Shown here: positions 28,408 to 37,572 of the stretch, piece after piece
How the letters are laid out: each line of letters begins with the position of its first letter
Position numbering within the stretch: the stretch's first letter is position 1
Source: Pantoea sp. Mb-10
GTDB taxonomy: Bacteria; Pseudomonadota; Gammaproteobacteria; Enterobacterales; Enterobacteriaceae
Direction: 5' to 3'
Length of the DNA: 64,000 bases
NCBI RefSeq assembly: GCF_021272205.1
Contig: NZ_JAJSDX010000004.1
Span: 124,001 to 188,000 of the forward strand
Program-made: the position numbers and the translations under genes
The notes under the pieces: generated by a model
The model's database searches: none
What the model was told of the DNA's origin: nothing
What the model saw: the letters and a program-made list of their open reading frames with translations, nothing else

Positions 28408-29280
28408 ATGCTGAATAAATCTGCCTGGCGCAATGCGCTCTATCTTCTGCCTGCGGTAGGCGTTTACGCGGTGTTTTTGCTGTTTCCGCTGCTGGCGTCG
28501 CTCGGGATTAGCTTCACCGAATGGGATGGCACCTCTTTGCCGGTATTCACTGGCCTCGCCAACTACCTGCGCATGTTTCAAGACCCGGTGTTCTGGGTGG
28601 CGCTGGGGAACAATGCGCTGCTGATGCTGTTTTACACCTTGCTGCCGATTGGCGTGGGCCTGCTGTTGTGTAGCTTTCTGTATGAAACGCGCAGCAACAA
28701 AGAACGCAGCGTGTTGCGCATTCTCTTTTTCCTGCCGTATATCATGCCGATGGCGGTGCTGGGCGTGGTCTGGCGTTGGCTCTATAACCCGGCTTTCGGC
28801 CCTATCGATCAGTTTTTGCGCGCCATCGGCCTGCCGCAGTTGGCGCTGTCGTGGCTGGGTGACTTTACCTGGGCGCTGCCCGCCGTGGGGCTGGTAGCGA
28901 CCTGGTACTTTTTTGGTTTCTGTCTGGTGCTGTTTATGGCGGGATTGCAGCGCATGGACCCGTCGCTGCTGGAAGCGGCTGACCTTGATGGCTCCTCGCG
29001 CCGGCAGAAGTTTCTGCGCATTACCCTGCCGTCGCTGCGGCCCGAGCTGCGTATTGCGCTGCTGCTGACGGTGATCGCCAGCCTGAAAGCCTTTGACTTA
29101 GTCTACGTGATGACCCAAGGCGGACCGGGCACCTCCACCATGGTCACGAATATCTTTATGTACAAGCAGGGCTTTGACTTGCACTACTTCGGCTATGCCT
29201 CCGCTGTCGCGGTATTCAGTATGATGATCGTGTTACTGATCAACGGATTAATCCACCTGTGCTTAAGGGAGCGTCACTGA
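28408..29280 (+). CDS. Sugar ABC permease, MalF/UgpA type
   Basis: 290 residues, six membrane helices. The EAA loop is EAADLDGSSRRQKFLRITLP. The N-terminal hydrophobic helix follows MLNKSAWRNALYLLPAVGVY. It forms the heterodimeric channel with the next gene, whose ATG overlaps its TGA by one base. Confidence 0.9.
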   Translation: MLNKSAWRNALYLLPAVGVYAVFLLFPLLASLGISFTEWDGTSLPVFTGLANYLRMFQDPVFWVALGNNALLMLFYTLLPIGVGLLLCSFLYETRSNKERSVLRILFFLPYIMPMAVLGVVWRWLYNPAFGPIDQFLRAIGLPQLALSWLGDFTWALPAVGLVATWYFFGFCLVLFMAGLQRMDPSLLEAADLDGSSRRQKFLRITLPSLRPELRIALLLTVIASLKAFDLVYVMTQGGPGTSTMVTNIFMYKQGFDLHYFGYASAVAVFSMMIVLLINGLIHLCLRERH

Positions 29281-30095
29281 TGCGCGGCACACCGATTGCC
29301 TCACGCGCGCTGATTTGGATTGTCGCGCTGATGACCATTCTGCCGTTTTTAATGGCGCTGATGACCTCGTTTAAAACGCAGATGGAGCTGTTTCAGGGGG
29401 TATTTACCTTGCCCTCGTCGCTGAACTTCAAAAACTATGTCACCGCCTGGCAGCAGGGGCATTTCAACGTCTATTTCATGAACTCGGTGCTGGTGGTGAT
29501 TCCCGTGGTGGTCAGCAGCATTCTGCTGGGCATTCTCGCGGGATTTGGTTTCGCCTGGCTGAAGATACCGGGGAAAAAACTGGTGGCGGCCCTACTGGGG
29601 CTGGGTATGGTGCTGCCCAGCGAGGCCTTTATCATTCCGCTCTACCACGAGCTGCGCTGGATGGGACTCACTAATACGTATCTGGCGCTGATTCTGCCGC
29701 AGATTGCGCTGTCGCTGCCGTTTACCACGTTGATGATTGCCACCGCGCTGCAGCAGGTGCCGCGTGAGCTGGTGGAGGCGTCGGTGATGGACGGTGCCTC
29801 GCGGCGCAAAATTCTGTGGGGCATTCTGGTACCTGCGATTTGGCCCACGCTCTCAACGCTGGCGCTGCTGCTGTTTATTTGGACCTGGAACGAATTTCTG
29901 ATCCCCCTGATTCTGGTCAACAAAGACGAACTGCGCACGCTGCCCATCGGCATGATGTTCTTCCAGAACAAAAACACCATTGATATTCCGGTGCTGATGG
30001 CGGGGGCGATGATTGTCATTCTGCCGCTGGTGGCGGTGTTCCTGGTGTTCCAGCGCAAATTTATCAGCGGCGTCACCGAGGGCGCAGTGAAGTAG
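29280..30095 (+). CDS. Sugar ABC permease, MalG/UgpE type
   Basis: 271 residues from ATG 29280 (TGATG coupling to the previous stop). Six helices; EAA loop EASVMDGASRRKILWGILVP. The QKNTIDIP-type C-terminal region and the final GAVK match the UgpE-like family. Partner of the preceding permease. Confidence 0.9.
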   Translation: MRGTPIASRALIWIVALMTILPFLMALMTSFKTQMELFQGVFTLPSSLNFKNYVTAWQQGHFNVYFMNSVLVVIPVVVSSILLGILAGFGFAWLKIPGKKLVAALLGLGMVLPSEAFIIPLYHELRWMGLTNTYLALILPQIALSLPFTTLMIATALQQVPRELVEASVMDGASRRKILWGILVPAIWPTLSTLALLLFIWTWNEFLIPLILVNKDELRTLPIGMMFFQNKNTIDIPVLMAGAMIVILPLVAVFLVFQRKFISGVTEGAVK

Positions 30096-30141
30096 CGCAT
30101 AGTGACAATGCGCATCGCCCGGCGATGCCTAAGGAAAACCG

Positions 30142-31473
30142 ATGCAGATTTCTCTGGCCGATTTCTCGCCCGTCGCCGACGGCGAAACGCGTGACACCGC
30201 CTGTTTCCAGCGCGCGCTGGATCACCTTGCGGCACACGGCGGCGGCACGCTGTCGGTGCCGCCAGGCCGCTACATGCTGGGCACGGTGACGCTGAGCTCC
30301 AACACCCATCTGCACCTGGAGGCGGGCGCCACCCTGCTTGCCAGCAGCCGCGTGGAAGATTACCAGCAGCAGCGGGCGCAGAGTGAGGCGGAGCTGTCGC
30401 GACATGTGCTGCTGTATGCGGTAGGGCAGCGCAATATCACCGTCAGCGGCCAGGGGACGATTGACGGCCGCGGCGACGCCTGGTGCGCCGCCGAAAAAGA
30501 TGCGCAGGGCTATCGGATGCCGCTGCCGCAGCGGCCACGCATGGTGGTGTTTGAAGCCTGCGAGCACGTCACGCTGCGCGACTGCTCGCTGGTGCAGGCG
30601 CCGATGTGGACCGTGCATCTGGTGAGCTGCCGCCATGTGCATATTCATCGCCTCACCATCGACAACAGCATGACCATTCCCAACACCGATGCGCTGGATA
30701 TCGACAGCTGCGAAGCGGTGTTCGTCAGCGATTGCTATCTGAGCGCCGCCGATGACGCTATCTGCATCAAAACCACGATGAAACCCGCAGAGCTGCGACG
30801 ACCCGCCCGACACATCACCGTTACCAACTGCCTGCTGCGCTCCTGGAGCTGCGCGTTCAAAATCGGTACCGAAACCGTGGACGACATTGAAGATGTCACC
30901 GTATCCGGCTGCACGATCTTTGACTCCAACCGCGGGATTGGGCTGGTGTCGCGCGATGGCGGTGCCTTCCGTCGCCTGCTGTTTAGCACCATTACCCTCG
31001 CCTGCCACCATGCACCGCCGTGTCACTGGGGCAAAGCCGATGCGCTGTTTATCTCGGTGCGTGCGCGCGATCCTGCGGTGGCGCCTGGCCACATTGAGCT
31101 GGTGCAGGTCACTAATCTGTGTGGAACCATGGAAGGGGCAATCAATCTGCACGCTGAGCAGCGCGGGCAGATCCGCGATGTCCTGTTGAGCAACATTCAG
31201 CTGCGTCAGACGGTGGACGAGCAGGCCGTGCAGGGCCATTACGATGTGCGCCCGCCCTGTAATCCGCTGTCACCTACCGGCATGGGGCTGGATAACGCTT
31301 ATACATTGGATGCCGGCACGGGGTTGGCCTATGGCGTGGCGGCCTATCCGCAGGGGTTGCCTGGCGTGTATGCGCGCGGGGTGGAGAACTTGCAGTTGAA
31401 TAACGTGACGGTTTCGCGCCCGCAGCCCCTGCCGCCGGGCTGGCGAGCAGAGGCCATTCAGATCGAAGCATAA
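30142..31473 (+). CDS. Glycoside hydrolase family 28 (polygalacturonase-like), cytoplasmic
   Basis: 443 residues of right-handed beta-helix. The GH28 catalytic aspartates lie in NTDALDIDSC (near 190) and SAADDAICIK (near 210); further family positions are SCAFKIGTE and NRGIGLVSRDGG. The usual GHG of secreted polygalacturonases is not evident. There is no signal peptide, so it should act inside the cell on oligomers imported by the ABC system encoded just upstream (46 bp gap, same strand). It may be an exo-acting or rhamnogalacturonan-type enzyme; the exact linkage cannot be read from sequence. Confidence 0.82.
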   Translation: MQISLADFSPVADGETRDTACFQRALDHLAAHGGGTLSVPPGRYMLGTVTLSSNTHLHLEAGATLLASSRVEDYQQQRAQSEAELSRHVLLYAVGQRNITVSGQGTIDGRGDAWCAAEKDAQGYRMPLPQRPRMVVFEACEHVTLRDCSLVQAPMWTVHLVSCRHVHIHRLTIDNSMTIPNTDALDIDSCEAVFVSDCYLSAADDAICIKTTMKPAELRRPARHITVTNCLLRSWSCAFKIGTETVDDIEDVTVSGCTIFDSNRGIGLVSRDGGAFRRLLFSTITLACHHAPPCHWGKADALFISVRARDPAVAPGHIELVQVTNLCGTMEGAINLHAEQRGQIRDVLLSNIQLRQTVDEQAVQGHYDVRPPCNPLSPTGMGLDNAYTLDAGTGLAYGVAAYPQGLPGVYARGVENLQLNNVTVSRPQPLPPGWRAEAIQIEA

Positions 31474-31498
31474 ATCTGGCGGGCGCGGGGTAAAAGGA

Positions 31499-31786
31499 TT
31501 AGACGCCTTTCACCAGGATGACGCGATAGTTTGCGCCTTTCAGGCGATGCGCTTTCGCTTCCTGATAGGCGGGGCTGTGATACCAGGCTTTGGCTGCGTC
31601 AACATCCGGGAATTCCAGCAGCACCACGCCTTCGGCATCGCGGCCTTCCAGCACTTCCATATCGCCATAAAACGCCAGCGGCGTCAGCGGATGGTCGCCG
31701 CGCGCAGCACCGGCTTTTTGCGCGTAGGTCGCCAGCTCATCTTTATCCAGCGTTTCGTCCTTAATCATAACCATATAAGCGGGCAT
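31499..31786 (-). CDS. DUF1330 family protein
   Basis: 95 residues, the usual DUF1330 size, with FYGDMEVLEGRDAEGVVLLE and AKAWYHSPAYQEAKAHRLKG. A dimeric ferredoxin-like fold of unknown function. Its ATG overlaps the yghU stop (TAATG), so the two are translationally coupled. Confidence 0.85.
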   Translation of the reverse strand: MPAYMVMIKDETLDKDELATYAQKAGAARGDHPLTPLAFYGDMEVLEGRDAEGVVLLEFPDVDAAKAWYHSPAYQEAKAHRLKGANYRVILVKGV

Positions 31787-32667
31787 TATTTTTCTCCTCG
31801 GGCCTGTCGTTTATCTTCGGTGTTATTGTCAAAATCGCTGGCGTCGTGGCGCTCCAGCAGCTGATCCTGCGGTGCCGCACCAAAGGCGCGGTTCACTTTA
31901 CGGCCGCGGATAACGGCGGGACGCGCGGCGATCTCGTTCGCCCAGCGCACCACGTTCTTATAGGACTGGACGTCCAGGAATTCGGCGCCGCCATACTGAT
32001 CGTTCAGCACCAGGTTGCCGTACCACGGCCAGGTGGCGATGTCTGCGATGGTGTATTCCTCACCGGCCAGGAATCGGTGCTCGGCGAGCTGGCGATCCAG
32101 GAGATCAAGCTGACGCTTGGTTTCCAGCGTAAACCGGTTAATGGCGTATTCGATTTTTTCTGGCGCATAGTGATAGAAGTGGCCAAAACCGCCGCCCAGG
32201 TACGGCGCGGAGCCTTGCAGCCAGAACAGCCAGTTCAGGGTTTCAGTGCGTTTAGCCAGATCCTTAGGCAGGAAGTGACCAAATTTCTCGGCCAGATAGA
32301 GCAGAATATTGCCAGATTCAAACACGCGCTGCGGCGGCGTCACCGAGTGGTCGCGCAGTGCCGGGATTTTTGAGTTCGGGTTGACCTCAACGAAGCCGCT
32401 GGAGAACTGATCGCCGTCGCCAATGCGGATCAGCCAGGCATCATATTCGGCTTCGCTCACGCCCAGCGCCAGCAACTCTTCCAGCAGAATGGTGACTTTC
32501 TGACCGTTTGGCGTGCCGAGGGAGTAAAGCTGCAGGGGATGTTTGCCCACAGGCAGCGCTTTCTCATGCGTGGCGCCTGCGGTCGGCCGGTTGGTTTTTG
32601 CGCCGTTACCTTTGGCTTCCGGGTCCCAGGTCCAGACTTTTGCGGGCTGATACTGATTTTCCGACAT
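31786..32667 (-). CDS. yghU: Glutathione S-transferase-like disulfide reductase YghU
   Basis: 293 residues matching E. coli YghU throughout: QPAKVWTWD, THEKALPVGKHPLQLYSLGT, NGQKVTILLEELLALGV, FVEVNPNSKIPALRDH and the tail ERHDASDFDNNTEDKRQ. A nu-class enzyme that binds two glutathiones and reduces disulfide bonds. First gene of a two-gene unit with DUF1330. Confidence 0.93.
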   Translation of the reverse strand: MSENQYQPAKVWTWDPEAKGNGAKTNRPTAGATHEKALPVGKHPLQLYSLGTPNGQKVTILLEELLALGVSEAEYDAWLIRIGDGDQFSSGFVEVNPNSKIPALRDHSVTPPQRVFESGNILLYLAEKFGHFLPKDLAKRTETLNWLFWLQGSAPYLGGGFGHFYHYAPEKIEYAINRFTLETKRQLDLLDRQLAEHRFLAGEEYTIADIATWPWYGNLVLNDQYGGAEFLDVQSYKNVVRWANEIAARPAVIRGRKVNRAFGAAPQDQLLERHDASDFDNNTEDKRQARGEK

Positions 32668-32768
32668 CGTAGTTTCGCCTTTGGTTGTGAGGTTTTTTTG
32701 CTGTTAGTGAGTGTAGCAGCGTGCGGGCAGGGCGATTTAACCGCGCTGGCGGTGAGGCCAGCGCGGCT

Positions 32769-33788
32769 TCAGATGCCGTTCTCTTGGGTAAACAGCATGA
32801 AATCCACTTTGCCCGCCTGATAGGTGTCCGGCTGTTCACCCTGCTCCAAATGGCGCAGCATCAGGGTGAGCGCCAGCTGCGCATGGCGCAGGGCGTGTTG
32901 ATCGAGGGTTAACGTTAACACGCGCTGTGCCAGCAGCTGCTGCGTGGTGGGATAGAGCTCATGGGTGATGTAAACCACCTCACCGCTGAGGCGATGGCGC
33001 GCCAGCGCCTCGGCAATCTGCGTATTGCCTCTGCCGGTGTTGTAAAGCCCGACAATGCGCTGCGATCCGGCCAGGGTTTTTTCCAGCAGGCGACTGATGC
33101 GCGCCGGCTCATCCTGCCCGGCGAGGATCTCACGCAGGCGAAGCTGCGGAAACCGTTCGGCCAGCACCGACTGAAAGCCTTCCATCCGCTGCCGATGGGC
33201 GGAGTAATCGGCGCGACCACTCACCAACACCACGTCACCCGGCGCGGGCAGCATACTGCCCAGCATCAGCCCGGCGGTGCGTCCCGCCTTGTATTGATCG
33301 ATCCCGACGTGACACAGACGCGGCGCATTCGGCAGATCGGTGACCAGCGTGACCACCGGCACGCCGCGCGCGTGACAGACGGCCAGCGCGTCGTAGATGC
33401 GCGGATGTTCGTGGGCAAACACAATCAGTCCATCGCGCGTTGTGCTGCTGGCCTCAATGTGCGCCGCTAATTTTTCCGGTGCGTTTTCCGGGATAAGCGT
33501 GCGGTGCAGGCACACGCGGCGATAGCCGAGTTGATTGGCCAGCGTGGCAAAATCCTGCGCCAGCTGCTGAAAGAAGAAGGATTGACTGCCGCTCAGCAGC
33601 ACTTCAAGTTGCCAGGCGGGGCGATGCTCCTCTGGCAGAACGCGTTTTAGGCCGGCCTCACGCGCCGCCTGCAAAATTTTCCGGGTCAGGGCGGGCGACA
33701 CGCCGCCGCGATCGTTCAGCACCCTGTCTACCGTGGCGACGCCGACGCCCACGCGCTTTGCCAGCGCTGCCAGCGTAACTGCTTTCAT
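32769..33788 (-). CDS. LacI-family transcriptional regulator
   Basis: 339 residues from ATG 33788. MKAVTLAALAKRVGVGVATVDRVLNDRGGV is the LacI helix-turn-helix and hinge start (shown in part: VGVGVATVDRVLNDR), followed by a sugar-binding domain of the RbsB/periplasmic-binding type (GLIVFAHEHPRIYDALAVCH, VGIDQYKAGRTAGLML). It is divergent from a Gfo/Idh gene. A palindrome between them is a candidate operator. In-frame ATG 33803 is an alternative start. Confidence 0.85.
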   Translation of the reverse strand: MKAVTLAALAKRVGVGVATVDRVLNDRGGVSPALTRKILQAAREAGLKRVLPEEHRPAWQLEVLLSGSQSFFFQQLAQDFATLANQLGYRRVCLHRTLIPENAPEKLAAHIEASSTTRDGLIVFAHEHPRIYDALAVCHARGVPVVTLVTDLPNAPRLCHVGIDQYKAGRTAGLMLGSMLPAPGDVVLVSGRADYSAHRQRMEGFQSVLAERFPQLRLREILAGQDEPARISRLLEKTLAGSQRIVGLYNTGRGNTQIAEALARHRLSGEVVYITHELYPTTQQLLAQRVLTLTLDQHALRHAQLALTLMLRHLEQGEQPDTYQAGKVDFMLFTQENGI

Positions 33789-33841
33789 CTGAGTGAATTC
33801 CATCAAAAACCGCGTTCAGCTAGCCTGCCAGAACCGACTAT

Positions 33842-33865
33842 TTTGGCAAGACGGGCTTTGCCAAA
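33842..33865. promoter_or_regulatory. Candidate LacI-type operator
   Basis: TTTGGCAA and TTGCCAAA form an inverted repeat in the 100-bp gap between the LacI gene and the divergent Gfo/Idh gene, about 25 bp before the latter's start. Position and symmetry fit autoregulation and control of the dehydrogenase. Confidence 0.55.
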
Positions 33866-33888
33866 GTGTGAACAAAAGGAGCGTTAAC

Positions 33889-34899
33889 ATGCGGATGCCG
33901 CAGCGGTTTGCTTTGATCGGCGCAGGATTTATTGGCGAGGTGCACGCGGCGAATCTGGCGGCGCACCCGGGCTGCGAACTGGCGCTGGTGTGCGACATTG
34001 ACGCGTCGCGCGCCGAGGCGCTTGCCCGCGCGCACGGTACTCGGGCCGTTAGCGTCGAGCAGGCGCTGGAGAGCGGGGCCATTGACGCGGTGCTGATCGC
34101 CAGCGCCACGCCCACCCACGCCGGGCTGCTGGCGCAGGCGGTGCGCGCCGGAAAAGCGGTGTACTGTGAAAAACCCATCGACCTCTCGCTGGCGCGGGCG
34201 CGCGACGTGGTCGCCGCAATCTCGCCCGTGTCGGTGCCGGTGACGGTGGGCTTTAATCGTCGCTTTGACCCCAGCCATCAGGCGCTGAAAGCGCAGATAA
34301 AACAGGGCGCCGTGGGCGCGCTTGAGCTGATGCAAATGGTGTGTCGCGCGTCTGAATTGCCGCCGCTGAGCTATATGCAGGCGTCTGGCGGGCAGATGCG
34401 CGATCAGGCGATCCACTTCTTCGATCTGCTGCGCTGGCTAACCGACGATGAGGTCACCACGGTGGGCGCCCTGGGCGCGGCGCTGGCGATGCCCGCGATA
34501 AGCGCGTTTGACGTGGACACTTCCGTACTGATTATGCGCATGCAGCAGGGCGCGCTGGCGCAGCTTGATAACGCCCGGCGCACCGCCTATGGCTACGATG
34601 AACGCATAAGCGTGATGGGCAGCGCGGGCATGCTGGTGTCAGAAAGCCAGGCGGTGCGCGGCGTCACGCGCTATCAAAACGGCAGCATTACGCAACCGGG
34701 CCTGTGGCCGGACTGGTTTAGCCGGGTCAAACCCACCTATTACGCGCATCTCGACGCGTTCGTGCGCCATCTCAACGGCGAGCAGGTGGGCGATTTACCC
34801 ACTCTGCACGACGGGCTGCGCGCTCAGGCGATCGCCGAAGCCGCGCAGCGTTCGCTGACGCGGGGCGAATTTATCGACGTGGCGGAGGTGGAGGAGTAA
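33889..34899 (+). CDS. Gfo/Idh/MocA oxidoreductase, inositol-2-dehydrogenase-like
   Basis: 336 residues from ATG 33889, AAGGAG eight bases upstream (32 further in-frame codons upstream lack support and cross the operator). Rossmann start RFALIGAGFIGEVHAANLAA, catalytic EKP (VYCEKPIDLS), VTVGFNRRFDPSH and GGQMRDQAIHFFDLLRWL are typical of IolG-type enzymes. It likely oxidises an inositol or sugar. The convergent isomerase gene next door may act in the same route. Confidence 0.87.
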   Translation: MRMPQRFALIGAGFIGEVHAANLAAHPGCELALVCDIDASRAEALARAHGTRAVSVEQALESGAIDAVLIASATPTHAGLLAQAVRAGKAVYCEKPIDLSLARARDVVAAISPVSVPVTVGFNRRFDPSHQALKAQIKQGAVGALELMQMVCRASELPPLSYMQASGGQMRDQAIHFFDLLRWLTDDEVTTVGALGAALAMPAISAFDVDTSVLIMRMQQGALAQLDNARRTAYGYDERISVMGSAGMLVSESQAVRGVTRYQNGSITQPGLWPDWFSRVKPTYYAHLDAFVRHLNGEQVGDLPTLHDGLRAQAIAEAAQRSLTRGEFIDVAEVEE

Positions 34900-34939
34900 A
34901 CAATGCAGGGTCGCGGGGCGGCGTCACGCCGCCCGCAGG

Positions 34940-35824
34940 TTAGCGGTTGAGCAGCTCACGCTCGATGCGTTCACGGGTTTCCACCGCCTGATAGCGCATC
35001 TTCTCTGGATAACCAAACAGCGCGGCAGCAACGATCGCCTCGCCACCGACTTTGAAGGTGCGATTCGCGAAATCCATCTCACGCAGCGTGGCAAACAGCG
35101 TGTCAAAATCGACCTCGCCTTCGCCCACCGCCACATGCTGGTGGACGGCCGCGTCCACGCCCGGCGGATTGACGATATAACGGCAGTGGCGCGTGTGGTT
35201 CATGGTATCGGCGATCAGCATGTGGGAGAGATCGTCGCCGGCATACTGCAGCAGGCTTTTCACATCGCCTTTGCCTTTGTCGTAGTAGAAGGTGTGCGGC
35301 GCGCTGTAGATGTATTTGACGTTGTCGCTGCGAAACGACTTAACAATATCGGCGGTTTCGTTGCTTTCTTCGCAGAAATCCCACGGATGCGCCTGAATTT
35401 CCACGCGAATACCTTCCCGTTCAAACAGCGGCAGCAGCGTCTCCATGGAACGATAGAACATCTCTTCGCACACTTCGGGCTCATTGGGGTTGCCGGAGAG
35501 CTCGGTGTTAATCACCTGTACGCCCATCTCCACGGCAATTTCCACCATGCGCGTCCAGTTCTTGACGGCCGCCTGGCGACGCAGCTCATCCGGCCCAGAC
35601 CAGCGATAGACGGTAATAAATGAAGAGATTTCAACCCCGGTGGCGCGCAGCGCATTTTTGTATTCGCGGATAATCTCGCGGCTGGCTTTGGGGTGTTTAT
35701 AGAACGGGTTGATCTGCGGATGCGGCGACTGTTCGATGTATTTATAGCCCCATTCGGCCACCTGGTGCACCATCCGCGTGATGCCCATATCTCGAATGAC
35801 GTCCACATCAAAGGCGATTTTCAT
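34940..35824 (-). CDS. Sugar phosphate isomerase/epimerase-like TIM-barrel protein
   Basis: 294 residues from ATG 35824, AGGAG seven bases upstream. AP-endonuclease-2/xylose-isomerase-like fold with metal ligands likely in NTELSGNPNE, IQAHPWDFCEE and ADTMNHTRHCRYIVNPPGVD. Related to IolE/IolI and hydroxypyruvate-isomerase-type proteins; the exact reaction cannot be named. Lies beside an IolG-like dehydrogenase. Confidence 0.8.
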   Translation of the reverse strand: MKIAFDVDVIRDMGITRMVHQVAEWGYKYIEQSPHPQINPFYKHPKASREIIREYKNALRATGVEISSFITVYRWSGPDELRRQAAVKNWTRMVEIAVEMGVQVINTELSGNPNEPEVCEEMFYRSMETLLPLFEREGIRVEIQAHPWDFCEESNETADIVKSFRSDNVKYIYSAPHTFYYDKGKGDVKSLLQYAGDDLSHMLIADTMNHTRHCRYIVNPPGVDAAVHQHVAVGEGEVDFDTLFATLREMDFANRTFKVGGEAIVAAALFGYPEKMRYQAVETRERIERELLNR

Positions 35825-35906
35825 GTTGTTCTCCTGAGCGGTTACGCGCCAACGCGCAAGTGAGGAGAGCACTATAGAAAGGGGAGGGGAGGCGCACTAT
35901 CGCTTT

Positions 35907-35962
35907 ACTGATGGAAAACCATCAGTGGGGGGCTGGCACACACTAACCCAACGTGGGTTAGT
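35907..35962. promoter_or_regulatory. Two palindromes upstream of the isomerase gene
   Basis: ACTGATGG-AAAA-CCATCAGT (35907-35926) and ACTAACCCA-AC-GTGGGTTAGT-like (35942-35962) are adjacent perfect or near-perfect inverted repeats about 85-140 bp upstream of the isomerase start. They may be operators; the second, followed by TTT, may instead terminate transcription entering from one side. They also mark the edge where GC-rich core DNA gives way to the AT-rich island. Confidence 0.5.
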
Positions 35963-36113
35963 TTGCGGTCGCTGGCTATCACCAATCAGAGTCATGATAC
36001 AGCGCCAAATGAGACATGTTTTTAGTGATATCTCATCGGCGCTAATAGCAGTCATAAGCGAGCATGCCGTTGATGAGTCAGAGAGGCAAAACATGCATCG
36101 GCATGTTAAGCGC

Positions 36114-37025
36114 TCAGGTTGCTGGGGAGGTGGCTTCCAGCGTTTTTCTCTCTGGCACAAGGATGAAAATGAGAGAAATGAAAATTAAGCCGCCGCCATA
36201 AACATGCGCCAAAGATAATTTTTCGCCTAAAAATAGTGCGCCAAATATCACGCCAAAAACAGGGACTAAGAACGTCACACTTGAGGCTTTGACGGCCCCA
36301 ATGTCCTTGAGCAGTCTGAAATAGAGAATATAGGCCACGGTTGAACAGAGAAGTCCTAGCGCTGCCAAGGCGAGCCAATCGTCGCCGTTCAACGGAATGG
36401 TTGCATGGCCCGTAAATAGTCCCCATAAGAAAATTGGCGTCATGACAAAGGTTGCCCCAAGTTGGCTTCCCATCGCCACCAAAGCGTTATCAATAGTGAC
36501 GCTTTTATAGATCCATTTGTGTGAAAGATAACCTGCAAGACCATAGCAAGCAGCGGAACCTAAACAGGCCAGGGCGGCAAACACTTGGTGGGCACCAAAT
36601 GTGACCGGTCCCACGCCAGAAAGCGTGACAACGCCTAGCAACCCAATGAAAACGCCGAGCAATTTTCTGGTATTAACCCCGTCATGAAAGAAAATCGCGC
36701 CGATGAGAATGGCCATTATCGGCGTTGTGGCATTGAAAATTGCAGAATAGCCCGCAGGTAAGAACTTAGCGGCCGCACTGTAAAGCATAAATGGAATCGC
36801 TGAATTGATGACCCCTAACATCAGAGAATATTTAAATTTACCGTAATATGAAAAGGATTTGCGATTCAGAACAACAATTAAAATAAGCCCAAGCGCACCA
36901 ATCAATTCACGGAAAAAAGAGGTGGAGATGATGCCTGATTGTGGTACCACGTAACGCATAAAAATAAAACTTGAACCCCAGATTGCCGACAAAGACAACA
37001 ATCTCAAAAAGTCAGATAACTTCAT
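36114..37025 (-). CDS. EamA/DMT-family exporter
   Basis: 303 residues, about ten membrane helices in two EamA repeats (MKLSDFLRLLSLSAIWGSSF at the start; AALGLLCSTVAYILYFRLLK and SVTFLVPVFGVIFGALFLGE in the second repeat). This superfamily exports amino acids and small metabolites (RhtA and YdcZ types, and metallophore exporters such as CntI). As last gene of the cluster it probably expels the product and protects the producer. It lies 13 bp after the acetyltransferase gene. Confidence 0.88.
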   Translation of the reverse strand: MKLSDFLRLLSLSAIWGSSFIFMRYVVPQSGIISTSFFRELIGALGLILIVVLNRKSFSYYGKFKYSLMLGVINSAIPFMLYSAAAKFLPAGYSAIFNATTPIMAILIGAIFFHDGVNTRKLLGVFIGLLGVVTLSGVGPVTFGAHQVFAALACLGSAACYGLAGYLSHKWIYKSVTIDNALVAMGSQLGATFVMTPIFLWGLFTGHATIPLNGDDWLALAALGLLCSTVAYILYFRLLKDIGAVKASSVTFLVPVFGVIFGALFLGEKLSLAHVYGGGLIFISLIFILVPERKTLEATSPAT

Positions 37026-37038
37026 AATATCCTCAAAT

Positions 37039-37572
37039 TTAAAGGTGAATACCTACAACAGTTAAATCCTTAATCTTGCCATTCAGGTTCGCAACGCCGG
37101 GAAGCTCTCCCCAAACTTGAAAATCGAATTTTTTAAATAATGAAAGACTCTTTTTGTTAGATGAGAAAATAGTTGTTGCTAAAACATGAATACCTAAAGT
37201 AGGCGCTACTTTTAACGCAGAGGATAAAAGAAATGAGCCTAAACCTTGGCTTTGATAATTAGGGTGCAAATAGATAGCTAAGTCAGAGGTAATCTTGTAG
37301 CCTTCACGTGCATTAAGAAAATCAGAAAAGCAGAGATAACCACATATCTTCGTTGGATCGCCAACGACATAGGCAACCCACAGCGGTCTGGCTGGATTAT
37401 TTATATGATCTCTTAGCCAAGTGCGCCGTGATTCAATCGACACTTCACTGACATCACACGTTGACTCAAACGTACCTACTGCGTAGTTATAAATTGTAAC
37501 CAGATCTTGTAAATCACCAGGTTTGGCTTTTCGGTAATTGTATTCAACGTGGTGAGGATTAGCAATTTTCAT
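37039..37572 (-). CDS. Phosphinothricin-acetyltransferase-like GNAT (probable self-resistance)
   Basis: 177 residues, the size of PAT/MnaT enzymes. DLVTIYNYAVGTFESTCDVS, SRRTWLRDH, AIYLHPNYQSQGLGSFLLSS (acetyl-CoA loop) and ELPGVANLNGKIKDLTVVGI line up with the phosphinothricin/methionine-sulfoximine N-acetyltransferase group. These acetylate the alpha-amino group of toxic glutamate or glutamine analogues. In a cluster beside an exporter this suggests self-protection, or a protecting-group step in synthesis as in bialaphos pathways. It overlaps the DapF-like gene by 14 bp; AAGGGAA precedes the ATG. Confidence 0.8.
   Translation of the reverse strand: MKIANPHHVEYNYRKAKPGDLQDLVTIYNYAVGTFESTCDVSEVSIESRRTWLRDHINNPARPLWVAYVVGDPTKICGYLCFSDFLNAREGYKITSDLAIYLHPNYQSQGLGSFLLSSALKVAPTLGIHVLATTIFSSNKKSLSLFKKFDFQVWGELPGVANLNGKIKDLTVVGIHL

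Noticed and set aside
30073..31239. 388-codon frame antisense to the GH28 gene
   Set aside because: It is a shadow of the GC-rich GH28 coding strand; the GH28 protein has clear family motifs and the antisense frame has none.
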